Below, in pieces: positions 14,478-24,126 of a stretch of DNA of 37,340 bases. Every line of letters starts with the position of its first letter. Positions within the stretch are counted from its first letter, which is position 1. Origin of the DNA: Candidatus Obscuribacterales bacterium (GTDB lineage: Bacteria > Cyanobacteriota > Vampirovibrionia > Obscuribacterales > Obscuribacteraceae); contig JAIEQI010000068.1 of the NCBI GenBank assembly GCA_019747875.1, positions 1-37,340 on the forward strand, read 5' to 3'. Below the pieces are notes generated by a model. The model searched no databases. It worked only from the letters and a program-made list of their open reading frames with translations, and was not told the origin of the DNA. The position numbers and the translations under genes were made by a program.

Positions 14478-15407
14478 TTAGAAGTCTAGGCAGCTAGCCT
14501 TACCGAACTTGCCTTGCAGGTAGTCTCTAAGCCCGAGAAGCTCCGCTTTGAGTTGTCGGCGCCCGTTCTCGCCTCTGAAAGGAAGCACCAAACAATGCCT
14601 GAACAGGTGGCTGTAAATGCTTAGCAGCGCAGGAATTGCTGCCAGTCCGTGTCTGTACTTCATAAAAAACAAAAGGCGATTTCTTGTGTAGTAATACGAT
14701 CTCCAAACCGCCAGTTTGCCTTGGGTAGAGGCTCCGCCCTCGTGCTTGATCTCCGCCGATGGGACGAACAAGCAAGTCCATCCGGCCTCATTCATGCGCC
14801 AACATAAGTCTGTATCCTCAAAGTAGAGGAAGAACTTTTCGTCAAATCCGTTCAGTTGTTTGAATGCACTGGCGCGAATAAGCATGTTGCAGCCTGATAC
14901 CCACTGGCATGCGAGAAAATCGGCGGAGTCGTCTATCTGTCCTTTTTCAAATGTTTTGGCTTTGCTGAAGTTGATTGTTCCAGTCCCCGAGCGGGAAAAC
15001 CCATTATCATTTGGCGTGAGAATGGCGGCGCCGATGATACCAGCTTGATCCTCTTTCTCTGCTATTGCCATGAGCTTACTGAGGGAGTTTGAATCTACTT
15101 CAGTGTCATTATTCAAAATCCAAATCCAATCGGCGCCATGGTCGATACACCAATTGATTCCAGCATTTGAGCCACCGGCGAACCCCAAGTTCTCAGGCAA
15201 GCTCAAATGGTGGCATTCTGGAAAGTCCTTGGCGATAGCTTGCCCTGACCCGTCAGGTGAACAATTGTCCGTTACAAGGATCTCAAAGTCTCTGTACAGC
15301 AACTTTTTGACGGACTCTAAACAACTGCGTGTGTTTTCTGCCCCGGTGTAGTGCAAGACAGCGACAAATACTTTTGAGGGATGTTTTGAGTCTGCGGCCA
15401 TGCTCAT
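14478..15407 (-). CDS. Glycosyltransferase family 2
   Basis: This GT-A fold enzyme of about 309 aa resembles bacterial rhamnosyl-type transferases. VAVLHYTGAENTRSCLESV opens the nucleotide-sugar domain; VTDNCSPDGSG, ENLGFAGGSNAGI and the metal-binding ILNNDTEVD follow. ACQWVSGCNMLIR and FFLYFEDTDLCWR are typical of this subgroup. The C-terminus has weakly hydrophobic helices. It probably adds a sugar to a lipid-linked surface glycan. The start is uncertain: ATG 15407 fits the family N-terminus, but the frame extends to a TTG at 15488, and neither has a good ribosome-binding site. It converges with jag. Confidence 0.88.
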   Translation of the reverse strand: MSMAADSKHPSKVFVAVLHYTGAENTRSCLESVKKLLYRDFEILVTDNCSPDGSGQAIAKDFPECHHLSLPENLGFAGGSNAGINWCIDHGADWIWILNNDTEVDSNSLSKLMAIAEKEDQAGIIGAAILTPNDNGFSRSGTGTINFSKAKTFEKGQIDDSADFLACQWVSGCNMLIRASAFKQLNGFDEKFFLYFEDTDLCWRMNEAGWTCLFVPSAEIKHEGGASTQGKLAVWRSYYYTRNRLLFFMKYRHGLAAIPALLSIYSHLFRHCLVLPFRGENGRRQLKAELLGLRDYLQGKFGKASCLDF

Positions 15408-15510
15408 TGCTATGCAGCCAGGGGTTAGTCTTCCAGCACTCTGGGAATGATCAGAGGGGATCAATGTAAGTTCTGACTGATAATACAAGATTTGCGCTGG
15501 GAGGAAGCCC

Positions 15511-15945
15511 GTGGCTGAGTCAGATATTCAAAATGCTACCGATGAAGCGGAAGCCGATGGCGAGTTTGGCGGAGCGCGACGCGGTGGTCTGCGCAATGTA
15601 ATCGCAGCCATCAAGCACATCAATGAAGCTTCCGTAACCGAGTCAGTAAAGCAAAGAATATCGGACTACGTGACTATCGGCTTGGTGGTCATCTGTATTA
15701 TGAGTTTGGTTGCTGCAGTGGCGTTGCCGGTGGCTTCCGGATTGAAACTCTTGCCTCTGCTTTTGACTATAGGCGCCGTTGTACTGTACATGATCAACCG
15801 CCTTGGAATCATTGTCAGCTTGAGTGCTCGCCAGGCGCTAATTGTTTGGCAGATTGTAATCGCATCATTTTGGCTGGGCGTAACTTCCTCAATGATGGTT
15901 ATGATGTCCTGCATTTACTTCTTCACGAAGAACGGCTCATTGTAA
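15511..15945 (+). CDS. Small integral membrane protein
   Basis: This 144-aa protein has an acidic, Gly-rich, cytoplasmic-looking N-terminus (residues 1-50), then three hydrophobic segments at about 56-80, 82-97 and 109-135. The start is GTG 15511, with GGGAGGAA about 5 nt upstream. No family is recognised. It is divergent from the glycosyltransferase gene, with which it shares a short upstream region. Confidence 0.75.
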   Translation: MAESDIQNATDEAEADGEFGGARRGGLRNVIAAIKHINEASVTESVKQRISDYVTIGLVVICIMSLVAAVALPVASGLKLLPLLLTIGAVVLYMINRLGIIVSLSARQALIVWQIVIASFWLGVTSSMMVMMSCIYFFTKNGSL

Positions 15946-16028
15946 AAACATAGTGGTATTTTTAGTCCACCTAAATTCTCTTGTCTACATTAATGTAGAA
16001 CCGGTCCAAAACTGGCACTTTGCAATAT

Positions 16029-16652
16029 CTAAATTCGTTTGTACCAGTCATTTTGGAACCAAAATCCCAGCACATTGCCATTTGTATCCCGCGAGATTAG
16101 GAAGTCTTTCCCGTTGACCTTATCTTGATAGGGTGTTCCTTCATCCTTGCGAAGAGCGCCGGTTTGCGGATCGAGGGTCAGCCCCCATGAAACATTTGCT
16201 TGATTGGTCCACCGTAGTTTTCCGCTGCCAACAATTTGAAGAGTGCCTTGTTGCCAGCCATTCGAGTAAGGCTCGTACCGATATGAACCGGCCACAGATT
16301 GAAGAGTTTGAGATGCCGTTGGAGTTTGCATTTGTGCTCCGGCTTTTGCAAGTTGGAGCTGCTTAATCTGAGTTACTAAAAAGTCAGTCGTTAGAGCCTG
16401 CGCTATCCATTCATTGCTAGCCTGCCCTCGCTTATTATCACCGCCGACAATCTTCGTCCAGGACTTTTGAAAATCGCTTTCGGTGTATGGCATGTTGAAA
16501 AGCGTATTGAACTGGTACATCAGGATGGGTTTTATGTCAGCTTTGGAGGTGGCGCTTGAAGGCTGAAATACACCTTGTTGGCTGAAGGCGGACGTAGAAC
16601 ACGCGAAAAAACTCGTGATCACGAAACTGATAATAATGGATTTGCTCTTCAT
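16029..16652 (-). CDS. Secreted hypothetical protein
   Basis: This 207-aa protein begins with a signal peptide (Lys/Ser, then IIISFVITSFFACSTSAFS, with cleavage likely after AFS). The Cys may allow lipoprotein processing, but there is no clear lipobox. The middle is predicted helical. The C-terminal part (GSYRYEPYSNGWQQGTLQIV to LGFWFQNDWYKRI) is beta-rich. ATG 16652 is chosen because GAGG lies 7 nt upstream; an ATG 2 codons earlier is possible. Function is unknown. Confidence 0.75.
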   Translation of the reverse strand: MKSKSIIISFVITSFFACSTSAFSQQGVFQPSSATSKADIKPILMYQFNTLFNMPYTESDFQKSWTKIVGGDNKRGQASNEWIAQALTTDFLVTQIKQLQLAKAGAQMQTPTASQTLQSVAGSYRYEPYSNGWQQGTLQIVGSGKLRWTNQANVSWGLTLDPQTGALRKDEGTPYQDKVNGKDFLISRDTNGNVLGFWFQNDWYKRI

Positions 16653-16749
16653 TTCCATACCTCGCGACTGATGTAAGTATTAACAAGTGGACCCTGAAAT
16701 CGCGGCCTGCGTATCGTATAGCAAATCTTTGATTTCGTGTGCATATGCG

Positions 16750-16778
16750 AAAAAATCCCACGCAGACCCTGCATGGGA
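16750..16778 (-). terminator. Rho-independent terminator
   Basis: On the minus strand a TCCCA/TGGGA stem with a nested GCAG/CTGC is followed by TTTTTT. It lies downstream of the small secreted gene at 16912-17133. A weaker GGCGCT/AGCGCC hairpin (16888-16904), also followed by TTT, comes directly after that gene's stop. Confidence 0.8.
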
Positions 16779-16911
16779 TGAATTCGATCTTTGGCAAACG
16801 GACGATCTCTCAACAACTTCGAATGGTGAAAGAAAACCAACCAATTTCCATTGGCGAAAATTGGTTTATCAGTAAAGTCTTAGTAAAGGCGCTTTGGGAG
16901 CGCCAGGACAA

Positions 16912-17133
16912 TTACTGTGGCTTGCCGTTTACGCAAAGAGGCTTATCGCCCAGGTGCTCACGATACCAGCGAAGCGCTTTTGCCATTCTGTGAATGGCAT
17001 GACGACGTGCACTCGGAATCGAGTAGCTTGGAGGTTTGAGGTGGAAATAACGTCCCTCGTCTCCACATGCTTGACTGTAAGCTGGTAAGGACATGGTTGA
17101 CAAAGCTGCCAGGAAAACTAGCGCCTTTTTCAT
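16912..17133 (-). CDS. Small secreted protein
   Basis: This 73-aa product starts MKKALVFLAALSTMSLPAYS, a classic signal peptide with cleavage likely after AYS, leaving a mature peptide of about 53 residues. It has two cysteines (one near the mature N-terminus, one near the C-terminus) and basic, His/Arg-rich character. The two cysteines could form a disulfide. GAGAGG precedes ATG 17133 by about 7 nt. No family is recognised; an envelope role is inferred only from the signal peptide. Confidence 0.75.
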   Translation of the reverse strand: MKKALVFLAALSTMSLPAYSQACGDEGRYFHLKPPSYSIPSARRHAIHRMAKALRWYREHLGDKPLCVNGKPQ

Positions 17134-17466
17134 TAGAGGTCCTCTCCTTTCTTGAGATTAACCATTTGCCGGAGCGTAACCCTTGACTAGGTTTTACGAC
17201 ACCTTAACGATTGTACTACCCATTTTTCATTGCGAAAATGTCAAGTTAGCAATGTAAATGTACCCAGTGATCACTCGATACAGCGGCGTATATACATTGT
17301 TTTCAAGGCGAATCGTTTCCTTGGCGCTCCTGGCGGGCATATTGCGATCGTCGCCGCTTGCCGCTCAGGCGTGGCCGGCAATAAAACTCAGAACTATATC
17401 GGACGTCTGTCGATCAAGTTGAAAGCTGGGTTTTCGGGAACACCTTAACTTCTTTCTGGAGTGTAG
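17134..17466. other. Gene-free divergent intergenic region
   Basis: These 333 bp lie between two divergent genes. I see no supported gene, repeat or RNA; a plus-strand frame at 17230-17448 begins at TTG, has no ribosome-binding site and is not convincing. Confidence 0.4.
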
Positions 17467-20400
17467 TTGGGAAAAGGTCATAAGTTGTCCAGCCATGGGA
17501 TGGCGCCGCCGGCGGATTCGCGGGAGGCGTTGCAGTGGTTCGTCAACAATTATGGACTCTACATGGGTTCTGTTCGCGGACTGTTTTTGTCAGATTGGAA
17601 TGAAGAGCAGGCTGTTAGTTTGGAAGCCGCTGTAATCAATCTACGTTCGCGAGGATTCACTCCATTTACGGTTGCAGGTGAAACTCTCTACCAGCAAGCT
17701 GATTTTCTCTTCCAGGAGTCACAGAGTCGCGGAAGTTTTGCTCGACCGATGGCTAGCAAAGTCGAATTGGAACTCAGCGGTAACGAAATTGTCGTTGTTG
17801 ACGGTTTGGAGGCTCCTGAAAAGCCCCACCATTTGTGGTACCTCTGGAGTTATTTGCTGTTTCCCAGAGTCATTTCCGGGAAAGTCACGATTTTAACGAC
17901 ACCACTTGCCTACCAGGAGTTCATCAAATATGGCCACGCCTGTCCTGATTTTGATTTTCTGGGGCGCCCTATCAACTGGGAGAAGTTGGTCTGCTTGATT
18001 GAGGCCTGCACCATTAATCAAGACCTATATAAGCTTGCCCGTGAAGAAGCAGTGCCGCCAATGCTCAAGCATGAATACTATTTGTATACCGCTTTGAAAG
18101 ATCGCAATCTAGATCCTGTACCACAGCATGTTCTAGGCGATTACTTGTTGGATTTTGCGCTCATTCAGGGGGAGCAGCGATTAAATATCGAGTGTGATGC
18201 TTTGTCGGCTCTTAGCGGGCACGAAATTCAAACGCGAGAGGCAAAGCGCGATTTCGTGATGCTTTCAGATGGGTGGCAGATACTCAAGTTCAGCAGCTCT
18301 GAAGTCCTTAACAATCGGGCCGCCTGCGCCGATGTGATCGAGGACATTTGGCGTGGTGGACGTAAACGCTCTCATTGTGGGCGGTATTTAAGCGGGAAAT
18401 CAATGCCGCAAACGCCGGAACTTCCCGATGATGATGATCAGCGAAATGCCATTACCTTTGGTGGCGGTCCCATCGCTGTTGTTGGTGGCGCAGGGACAGG
18501 TAAGACAGCTTGCCTCAGCCAGCGTTGCGTTTATCTTTTGTCGCAAGGAATTAGCCCGGAAAATATCTTAATGGTCAGTTATTCGGCTGACAGCGCTCGC
18601 ATGCTAAAGCAAACCATTAGTCCGCTCGTTGAGAAACCAGTCTTACAGCGTCTCAACGTAATGTCCTGGCAAGATTTGGGGATGAAGATTCTCAAGGAAA
18701 ATTTGCCTGTGATCAAGCGTAAGCCGCCGATCAAGCTTGAGACAAGTCCGCAGAAAGTTATCCAAAAGCTTCTAACAAAAATCAAGAAAGAAGTTGATGC
18801 CACCAAGCTTGAGATGGCTGGTGACCTCGATGAATTCTACCTGGCCGCAATGATTGGCATGTACAAGTCTCATCTGATTTCCCCGAAAAAAGCCAGGGAA
18901 GATGCGCAAGGTGATGCTGAGGAAATCATAGCTCGCATTTACCAGTCCTATGAAGATCAGCTTCAGAAGGCGAATCGCATAGACAAACAGGATGTGACCG
19001 CACTTTCTGTGCAGGTGCTTCTCGATAATCCAGAAACACGGATAAAGTATCAGTCGCAATATGAGTTCGTTCTAGTTGATGAATACCAGGATGTCACTGT
19101 CGCGCAAGATTTGCTAATTCGTTTGCTCGCGGCGCCGCAGGACAACCTTTTCATTGCAGGGGATGAAGACGAGACCATCAGTGAGAATCGAAACTCCTGT
19201 CCTGAACTTCTTGCGGATTTCACTCTCCGTTTTCCGCATGGGCGCTGTATCGTTCTGGAGCAGAACTGGCGTTCACATCCGCTAATCGTTGATCACTCAA
19301 AGATGCTGATTTCGCATCTGCAGCGCTCGAAGATCAAAAAAGAATATGTTTCAGCATGGGGTCAATCGCCGGGAGCAGCCGTCTTCGGACCGCAACCATG
19401 TTCCGACGAAGCTGCAGAAAGTAAGTGGGTGGCCGCCCAAGTCAAAGCATTGTTGGATGCTGGCAGAAATGCGCGGGACATTGCTATTCTTTATCGTCAG
19501 AACCAATACGAGTCAATGATTGAGGAAGAGCTGCAGGCCCTAAATGTACGCTTCCGCGCGAGTCATTCGGACAACTCGATGATTCCCGATGAAGTCGGCG
19601 ACATGCTTGCATTTCTGAAGTTGGTTATGGATCCCGATGGACCAAAAGCACGCGAGGCATTCGAGCGTGTTTGCCAACTAGGCACCAAAGAGATCGATCC
19701 CAAACTCTCAGGCACCATATCTAGTTTTGCCAGTGCTAACAGTTTGTCTTATTTGAAGGCTGTGGAGATCTATGCCGAAGCGACAGCGGACCAAAGTTGC
19801 CGCGAGTTGGAGCAATTGGTTCGAATCATTCGCGCGATGAATCAGGATCGCTTGCCGCCAGCTGAATCGATTGGATACCTGCGCCGAACGCGTAGGTTGA
19901 ATGATTACTACAAAGGCATAAAACTGCCGCCAGGCCAGGCATATGAGCCTCTGAAAAAGCTTACGCAACTGGAGGAGGACGCTCGAAAGTTTTCGTCGGT
20001 GGCTGAGTTTATCAAGCACGCTGAAGAGAAGCAGGGTGAGGAGGATGATAGTGGTGACGATCAAACCGTTCACATCAAGTCCATTTATGATGTAAAAGGT
20101 TTCGAGTTTCCGATTGTCTTCATGACCGGCCTTGCTCAAGGGTTGTTTCCTGTTGATAATGCTGACGATTTGGAAGAGGAACGGAGACAGTTTTATGTAG
20201 CGTTTACGCGTGCGCGTGAAGCTGTTTATTTGTCTTTTCCCGTGCGTTTTGCTGGAAGGGATAGGGCACCGTCGCTTTTCTTGGGCGAAGCGCGCCTAGT
20301 GGCGATGCAGGCTTTTGAACTAGCTCAGGCTTCCGTCGCAGCTGCTGCGCAAGCAGAAATTCAAGTTCTGCAACAACAGCAACAAGCAAGTCCTCCACCT

Positions 20401-21789
20401 CCAGCTCCACCTCCACCAATGCCTCATCCACAGTTGGTTCAGCCAGCCATGGTGGAGCCTGCTCAGCAGCAGGTTGCGTACGCTGAGCCGCAGGGAGGGC
20501 AGGTGGCAGCAGAGGCCGCCTATGCCGCCCCGCCCAATGTGCAGGAGCAGGTCTATGCTCAACCGCAGACTAGCAGTCCTCAGCAGTCACCCACTAGCGC
20601 TGCTATTCAGCCCGCTGCTGTTCCAGAATTGCAGGGTGGTAGCGCAGGCAGTGGCTTCGATCAAGAAGAAATTCGCAGGGGTCTAAGTCCGTTTGTGGAT
20701 AATCCGGCGCCACCTCAAACCAGGGGTATGGATTATTTGCCACCATCCAAAGGTGGTGAACGATCCGTGGATAACAAAAACACGCAGTCACAGCCTGCAC
20801 AAACTGCGCCGCCACAACCTCCACAGGCGCCTCAACCACCCCAGATGCCGCCGATGCCTGCCAAGCAGGGTCCAAAGATCAATTCTTCTTTTCCGCCAAA
20901 ACCGGAGCCGGTTGCGCCGACAGAAAGCCCATCAGTGGCCGCTAGTTCGCAACAAGCAGGTCCAAATGCAAGGGATATAGCGCCGCCAAACCCACCCGGA
21001 CGACCTTCCAAGCAGACAAGTGAATTACCGCCGATGTCTCAACCCGCACCACCTGTAGTGCCGGCTCAGTCTGCGCAGTCTGGTCCGCCTTTGACCAATA
21101 CACCAAACGTCGCTCCCCCTGTAGCTCCCCAAGCTAAGCCGAGCGGAGTTCCATCGCGGCAGCAAAATCAGGGTGAGGTAGACGCACCGGTCTATAATCC
21201 CTACCAGTCACAGCAACCGAACAGTGCGCCCCAACACGGAACTTGGCCTAGTCAGCAATACCATGCGCCGCAGCGTCCGCCTATTGAGCCATATCCACAA
21301 GCGCCATCGCAGGCAGCGATGCCTCAACAAAACTACCAAGATCCATCGTCCATGAATCCCGCTCAACAAGGTGGATACCCTCAGCAGGGCGCTTACTCTC
21401 AGGATCCGCAACAACAGTATATGGCGAATCAGCCACCAGCTCAGAGTTACTTGCCGGGTTCCGGTGGCGCTTGTCCATCTTGTCACATGCCGCTTGAGCC
21501 GGGAGCCCGCTTCTGCGGCGAATGCGGTTACAGTGTTCCGTCAGAGCCAGCAGCTGCGATGCCGCAGTCCAATCCAATGGGCGCGCAAGAAATCAACCAG
21601 CATGCGGTAGCTTACGCGGCTCCGTTAGTTTGTGGTGTCTGTGCAAATGTCCTGGAACCGGGGGCGAAGTTCTGCGGAGAATGCGGCACTCCATTCCAAG
21701 GTGGTCCCCAGGACCTCCCAACTGAGGCGCAAGGCAAGCCAGGCGAGAAAAGCATGTTTGTCAAGTTTCTTAAGTTCTTAGAGGATTAG
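17467..21789 (+). CDS. UvrD/Rep-type helicase fused to a nuclease-like domain and zinc ribbons
   Basis: This 1440-aa protein has four parts. Residues 1-320 end in a DUF559/Vsr-like nuclease segment (LLDFAL, LNIECD, DGWQILKF). Residues 330-960 form a superfamily 1 helicase: Walker A GGAGTGKT 340-347, motif II DEYQD 538-542, then QNWRSH, and a C-terminal VKGFEFPIVF and FYVAFTRAREAVYL. Residues 960-1330 are a Pro/Gln-rich disordered linker. The end carries two CxxC...CGEC zinc ribbons (from C1336 and C1389). It probably unwinds and cuts or processes DNA in repair. The start is TTG 17467, with GGAG 6 nt upstream; ATG 17500 lacks one. The frame is intact over 4.3 kb. The linker is unusually long for this family. 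Confidence 0.88.
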   Translation: MGKGHKLSSHGMAPPADSREALQWFVNNYGLYMGSVRGLFLSDWNEEQAVSLEAAVINLRSRGFTPFTVAGETLYQQADFLFQESQSRGSFARPMASKVELELSGNEIVVVDGLEAPEKPHHLWYLWSYLLFPRVISGKVTILTTPLAYQEFIKYGHACPDFDFLGRPINWEKLVCLIEACTINQDLYKLAREEAVPPMLKHEYYLYTALKDRNLDPVPQHVLGDYLLDFALIQGEQRLNIECDALSALSGHEIQTREAKRDFVMLSDGWQILKFSSSEVLNNRAACADVIEDIWRGGRKRSHCGRYLSGKSMPQTPELPDDDDQRNAITFGGGPIAVVGGAGTGKTACLSQRCVYLLSQGISPENILMVSYSADSARMLKQTISPLVEKPVLQRLNVMSWQDLGMKILKENLPVIKRKPPIKLETSPQKVIQKLLTKIKKEVDATKLEMAGDLDEFYLAAMIGMYKSHLISPKKAREDAQGDAEEIIARIYQSYEDQLQKANRIDKQDVTALSVQVLLDNPETRIKYQSQYEFVLVDEYQDVTVAQDLLIRLLAAPQDNLFIAGDEDETISENRNSCPELLADFTLRFPHGRCIVLEQNWRSHPLIVDHSKMLISHLQRSKIKKEYVSAWGQSPGAAVFGPQPCSDEAAESKWVAAQVKALLDAGRNARDIAILYRQNQYESMIEEELQALNVRFRASHSDNSMIPDEVGDMLAFLKLVMDPDGPKAREAFERVCQLGTKEIDPKLSGTISSFASANSLSYLKAVEIYAEATADQSCRELEQLVRIIRAMNQDRLPPAESIGYLRRTRRLNDYYKGIKLPPGQAYEPLKKLTQLEEDARKFSSVAEFIKHAEEKQGEEDDSGDDQTVHIKSIYDVKGFEFPIVFMTGLAQGLFPVDNADDLEEERRQFYVAFTRAREAVYLSFPVRFAGRDRAPSLFLGEARLVAMQAFELAQASVAAAAQAEIQVLQQQQQASPPPPAPPPPMPHPQLVQPAMVEPAQQQVAYAEPQGGQVAAEAAYAAPPNVQEQVYAQPQTSSPQQSPTSAAIQPAAVPELQGGSAGSGFDQEEIRRGLSPFVDNPAPPQTRGMDYLPPSKGGERSVDNKNTQSQPAQTAPPQPPQAPQPPQMPPMPAKQGPKINSSFPPKPEPVAPTESPSVAASSQQAGPNARDIAPPNPPGRPSKQTSELPPMSQPAPPVVPAQSAQSGPPLTNTPNVAPPVAPQAKPSGVPSRQQNQGEVDAPVYNPYQSQQPNSAPQHGTWPSQQYHAPQRPPIEPYPQAPSQAAMPQQNYQDPSSMNPAQQGGYPQQGAYSQDPQQQYMANQPPAQSYLPGSGGACPSCHMPLEPGARFCGECGYSVPSEPAAAMPQSNPMGAQEINQHAVAYAAPLVCGVCANVLEPGAKFCGECGTPFQGGPQDLPTEAQGKPGEKSMFVKFLKFLED

Positions 21790-21809
21790 GCATCCTGTAT
21801 TGTTGCCAG

Positions 21810-22586
21810 TTAGTTCTGCGGAAAGATCATCTCGATGTGGACGTTGTTGAAATCGGGATCTTCTAAGTCGCCCTTGTTGTAGCAGATAAGGCCGCCTGGC
21901 AGACCTTCCATCAGGATCTCCTGTCCATCCGGCACTAGCATTCCAAAAGCTTGATGCTCGATAAATCGATTGCATAACTCAGTAACTGTGTTGAAATACT
22001 TTTGCGGCACGTTTCTGATGCTCAGATCTGGTCGTCCGAACTTGCGCATGCCGCGTGTGTGGACCCATGTCAGGTTAGGATTTTTCTCTTCAAGAGACGT
22101 AAGGATGATGACATGGTGGCGTGGAACTGCCATTGCTGGATCGAATAGCTCGTTTTCCCAACTCTCAGCGGTCCACCATGTCAATCTCTGCGGATCGCAG
22201 ACTGCTAATCCGCCCTGGTCTAGCAGAGACATGATGAAGCCCACGGTGTCTCGAAGATAGTTGAGATCTGATGGATCTTCAAGTTCGCCCAAAACAAGAA
22301 GTGATTCAGGAGAAGCAAGTACTGCCGCTTGCAGCTCCTTACCTTGCGCCTCAAGTTCGCTTCCGAGGTAATCGCTGACGAAAAAATCCGTGTCCGGATT
22401 ATTCTCGCGTTTATGGATTTCCACGCGCACGCCAGGCGGCGGGCCATTGCTGCGATAGTGCTGTCGGTCCAGTGTGAATGGTTGTTCAAATTTGCCATGA
22501 ACGGCATAAAAAAGTAGCGCGTTGCCGCCGCCGCTCTTATATTGTTCTCGTTTCCAATCAGCGAGAGTATTTACCGGTTCCGTCAT
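21810..22586 (-). CDS. Hypothetical cytoplasmic protein
   Basis: This 258-aa soluble protein has no signal peptide. It contains LLVLGELEDPSDLNYLRDTVGFIMSLLDQGGLAVCDP followed by WWTAESWE, and further on FMEGLPGGL-like and MIFPQN ends. The central segment recalls DUF4261-type proteins, but I cannot confirm that. It lies 58 bp downstream of pncB on the same strand and may be co-transcribed with it. It converges with the large helicase gene with only 20 bp between the stops. Confidence 0.75.
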   Translation of the reverse strand: MTEPVNTLADWKREQYKSGGGNALLFYAVHGKFEQPFTLDRQHYRSNGPPPGVRVEIHKRENNPDTDFFVSDYLGSELEAQGKELQAAVLASPESLLVLGELEDPSDLNYLRDTVGFIMSLLDQGGLAVCDPQRLTWWTAESWENELFDPAMAVPRHHVIILTSLEEKNPNLTWVHTRGMRKFGRPDLSIRNVPQKYFNTVTELCNRFIEHQAFGMLVPDGQEILMEGLPGGLICYNKGDLEDPDFNNVHIEMIFPQN

Positions 22587-22644
22587 CGTTAATCTCTACA
22601 GAAGACACACCAGTTTAGCTTATTGGCATGGCTTGGATGAAACT

Positions 22645-24126
22645 TTAGGCGTAGTCCTTGAATCCTCTTGCCTTGAGGATAAGTTCGGTGCGGAGTTTGT
22701 GCAAAGCTGGCTCTAGACCAACTGGGTATTCGTGTGGATTCAAAAGTCTTCTTGTTGTGGGGTGGAACTTATCTAATTGATCCTTGACGTATTTTTTGAT
22801 TTCCAGGCGGGATGGAATGTCATAAACACATTTCCCGGCACGAAAAACTGGTACCAGGAGATCTTCGTAAGAAGCTTCCTTAGCGATGATTTTACGACGT
22901 GTCGGATCCAGCGGATCAACAACTACATGGTCAGGCGCGCTGTCGGCACTGGTATCGTAAATGGTGTCAGCGATATAGTATCCATCTTGATGAAAACGAC
23001 GCACTTGTTGAATGCCTGGCGTGGAAATTTTTGCGGCTTGCTCGGAAAGTTTGATTGTGTATCGCCAATCTTCGCCTGGATTTCTGATGGCAGCTAGCTT
23101 ATACACGCCGCCAAGGGCAGGCTGATCGTAAGCAGTTATGAGCTTTGTCCCGACGCCCCAGACGCCGATGCATGCTCCCTGGGCATTCAAGCTGGCAATG
23201 ATGTTTTCGTCGAGGTCATTGCTTGCCACAATCGCCGTCTCATGGAAGCCGGCCTCATCCAGAAGCCGTCGTGCTTCAATACTCAAATAGGCTAAGTCGC
23301 CTGAATCCAGCCGGATGCCCAGAAGTTTGTGCCCTTCGGAGTGTAACCATCTGCCAACTTCGATTGCATGCCTTACGCCCTGCAAGGTGTCGTAAGTGTC
23401 GACGAGGAATACGCAATTGTTGGGCATTGCCTTTGCGTATTCTTTGAATGCAGTGAGCTCGTCGTCAAAGCACATTACCCAACTGTGAGCATGTGTGCCG
23501 GCCACCGGTATTCCAAAAATCTTGCCGGCTAATACGTTCGAACTGGAATCAGCCCCGCCGACATGCGATGCCCAGCTACCTGTAAGCGATCCGTCAATTC
23601 CCTGTGCGCGTCTTGCTCCGAATTCTAGAACGGGCTTCTCGCCAGCGGCCTGGCGAATGCGGCATGCCTTTGTTGCGACTAAAGTTTGGAAATTCCAGAT
23701 GTTCAAGAGTACCGTTTCTAATAACTGGCATTCGATGATCGGACCCTGAATTCGCAGCATGGGCTCATTCTGGAAGACCACAGTACCTTCAGGCAGGCAA
23801 TCGATATCGCAAGTGAACTTCAAATCAGCTAAGTAGGAAAGAAAGTCCGGTGAAAATAGCGGCTGCTGGTCCGCTCCCTTCAAAGTAGCCAAATATTCGA
23901 GATCGCTCTTGCTGAACCGAAAGCGTTTGACGTAATCAATGGTATATAGCAATCCGCATGAAATAGCCAATCCGCTCTGGAAAGGCTTTTTCCGGAAGAA
24001 GAGGTGAAAAACAGCTTCCTTGTTATAAGAACCTGACTGCCAGTAGCTGTAAGCCATCGTAAGTTGGTATAGGTCTGTTAGCAAGGTCAGTTCGTCTCCA
24101 TAGAGAGAGTCGATAGTGCTGGCCAT
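22645..24126 (-). CDS. pncB: Nicotinate phosphoribosyltransferase
   Basis: This 493-aa enzyme makes nicotinate mononucleotide from nicotinate and PRPP, with ATP hydrolysis, in the Preiss-Handler NAD salvage route. LLTDLYQLTMAYSYW at the start, then EFGARRAQG, GTHAHSWVMCF, FLVDTYDTLQGV, GIRLDSGDL and GVGTKLITAYDQPALGGVYKL are hallmark stretches. AAGGA lies 9 nt before ATG 24126. The start overlaps the upstream gene's stop by one base (TAATG), so the two are probably translationally coupled. Confidence 0.96.
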   Translation of the reverse strand: MASTIDSLYGDELTLLTDLYQLTMAYSYWQSGSYNKEAVFHLFFRKKPFQSGLAISCGLLYTIDYVKRFRFSKSDLEYLATLKGADQQPLFSPDFLSYLADLKFTCDIDCLPEGTVVFQNEPMLRIQGPIIECQLLETVLLNIWNFQTLVATKACRIRQAAGEKPVLEFGARRAQGIDGSLTGSWASHVGGADSSSNVLAGKIFGIPVAGTHAHSWVMCFDDELTAFKEYAKAMPNNCVFLVDTYDTLQGVRHAIEVGRWLHSEGHKLLGIRLDSGDLAYLSIEARRLLDEAGFHETAIVASNDLDENIIASLNAQGACIGVWGVGTKLITAYDQPALGGVYKLAAIRNPGEDWRYTIKLSEQAAKISTPGIQQVRRFHQDGYYIADTIYDTSADSAPDHVVVDPLDPTRRKIIAKEASYEDLLVPVFRAGKCVYDIPSRLEIKKYVKDQLDKFHPTTRRLLNPHEYPVGLEPALHKLRTELILKARGFKDYA

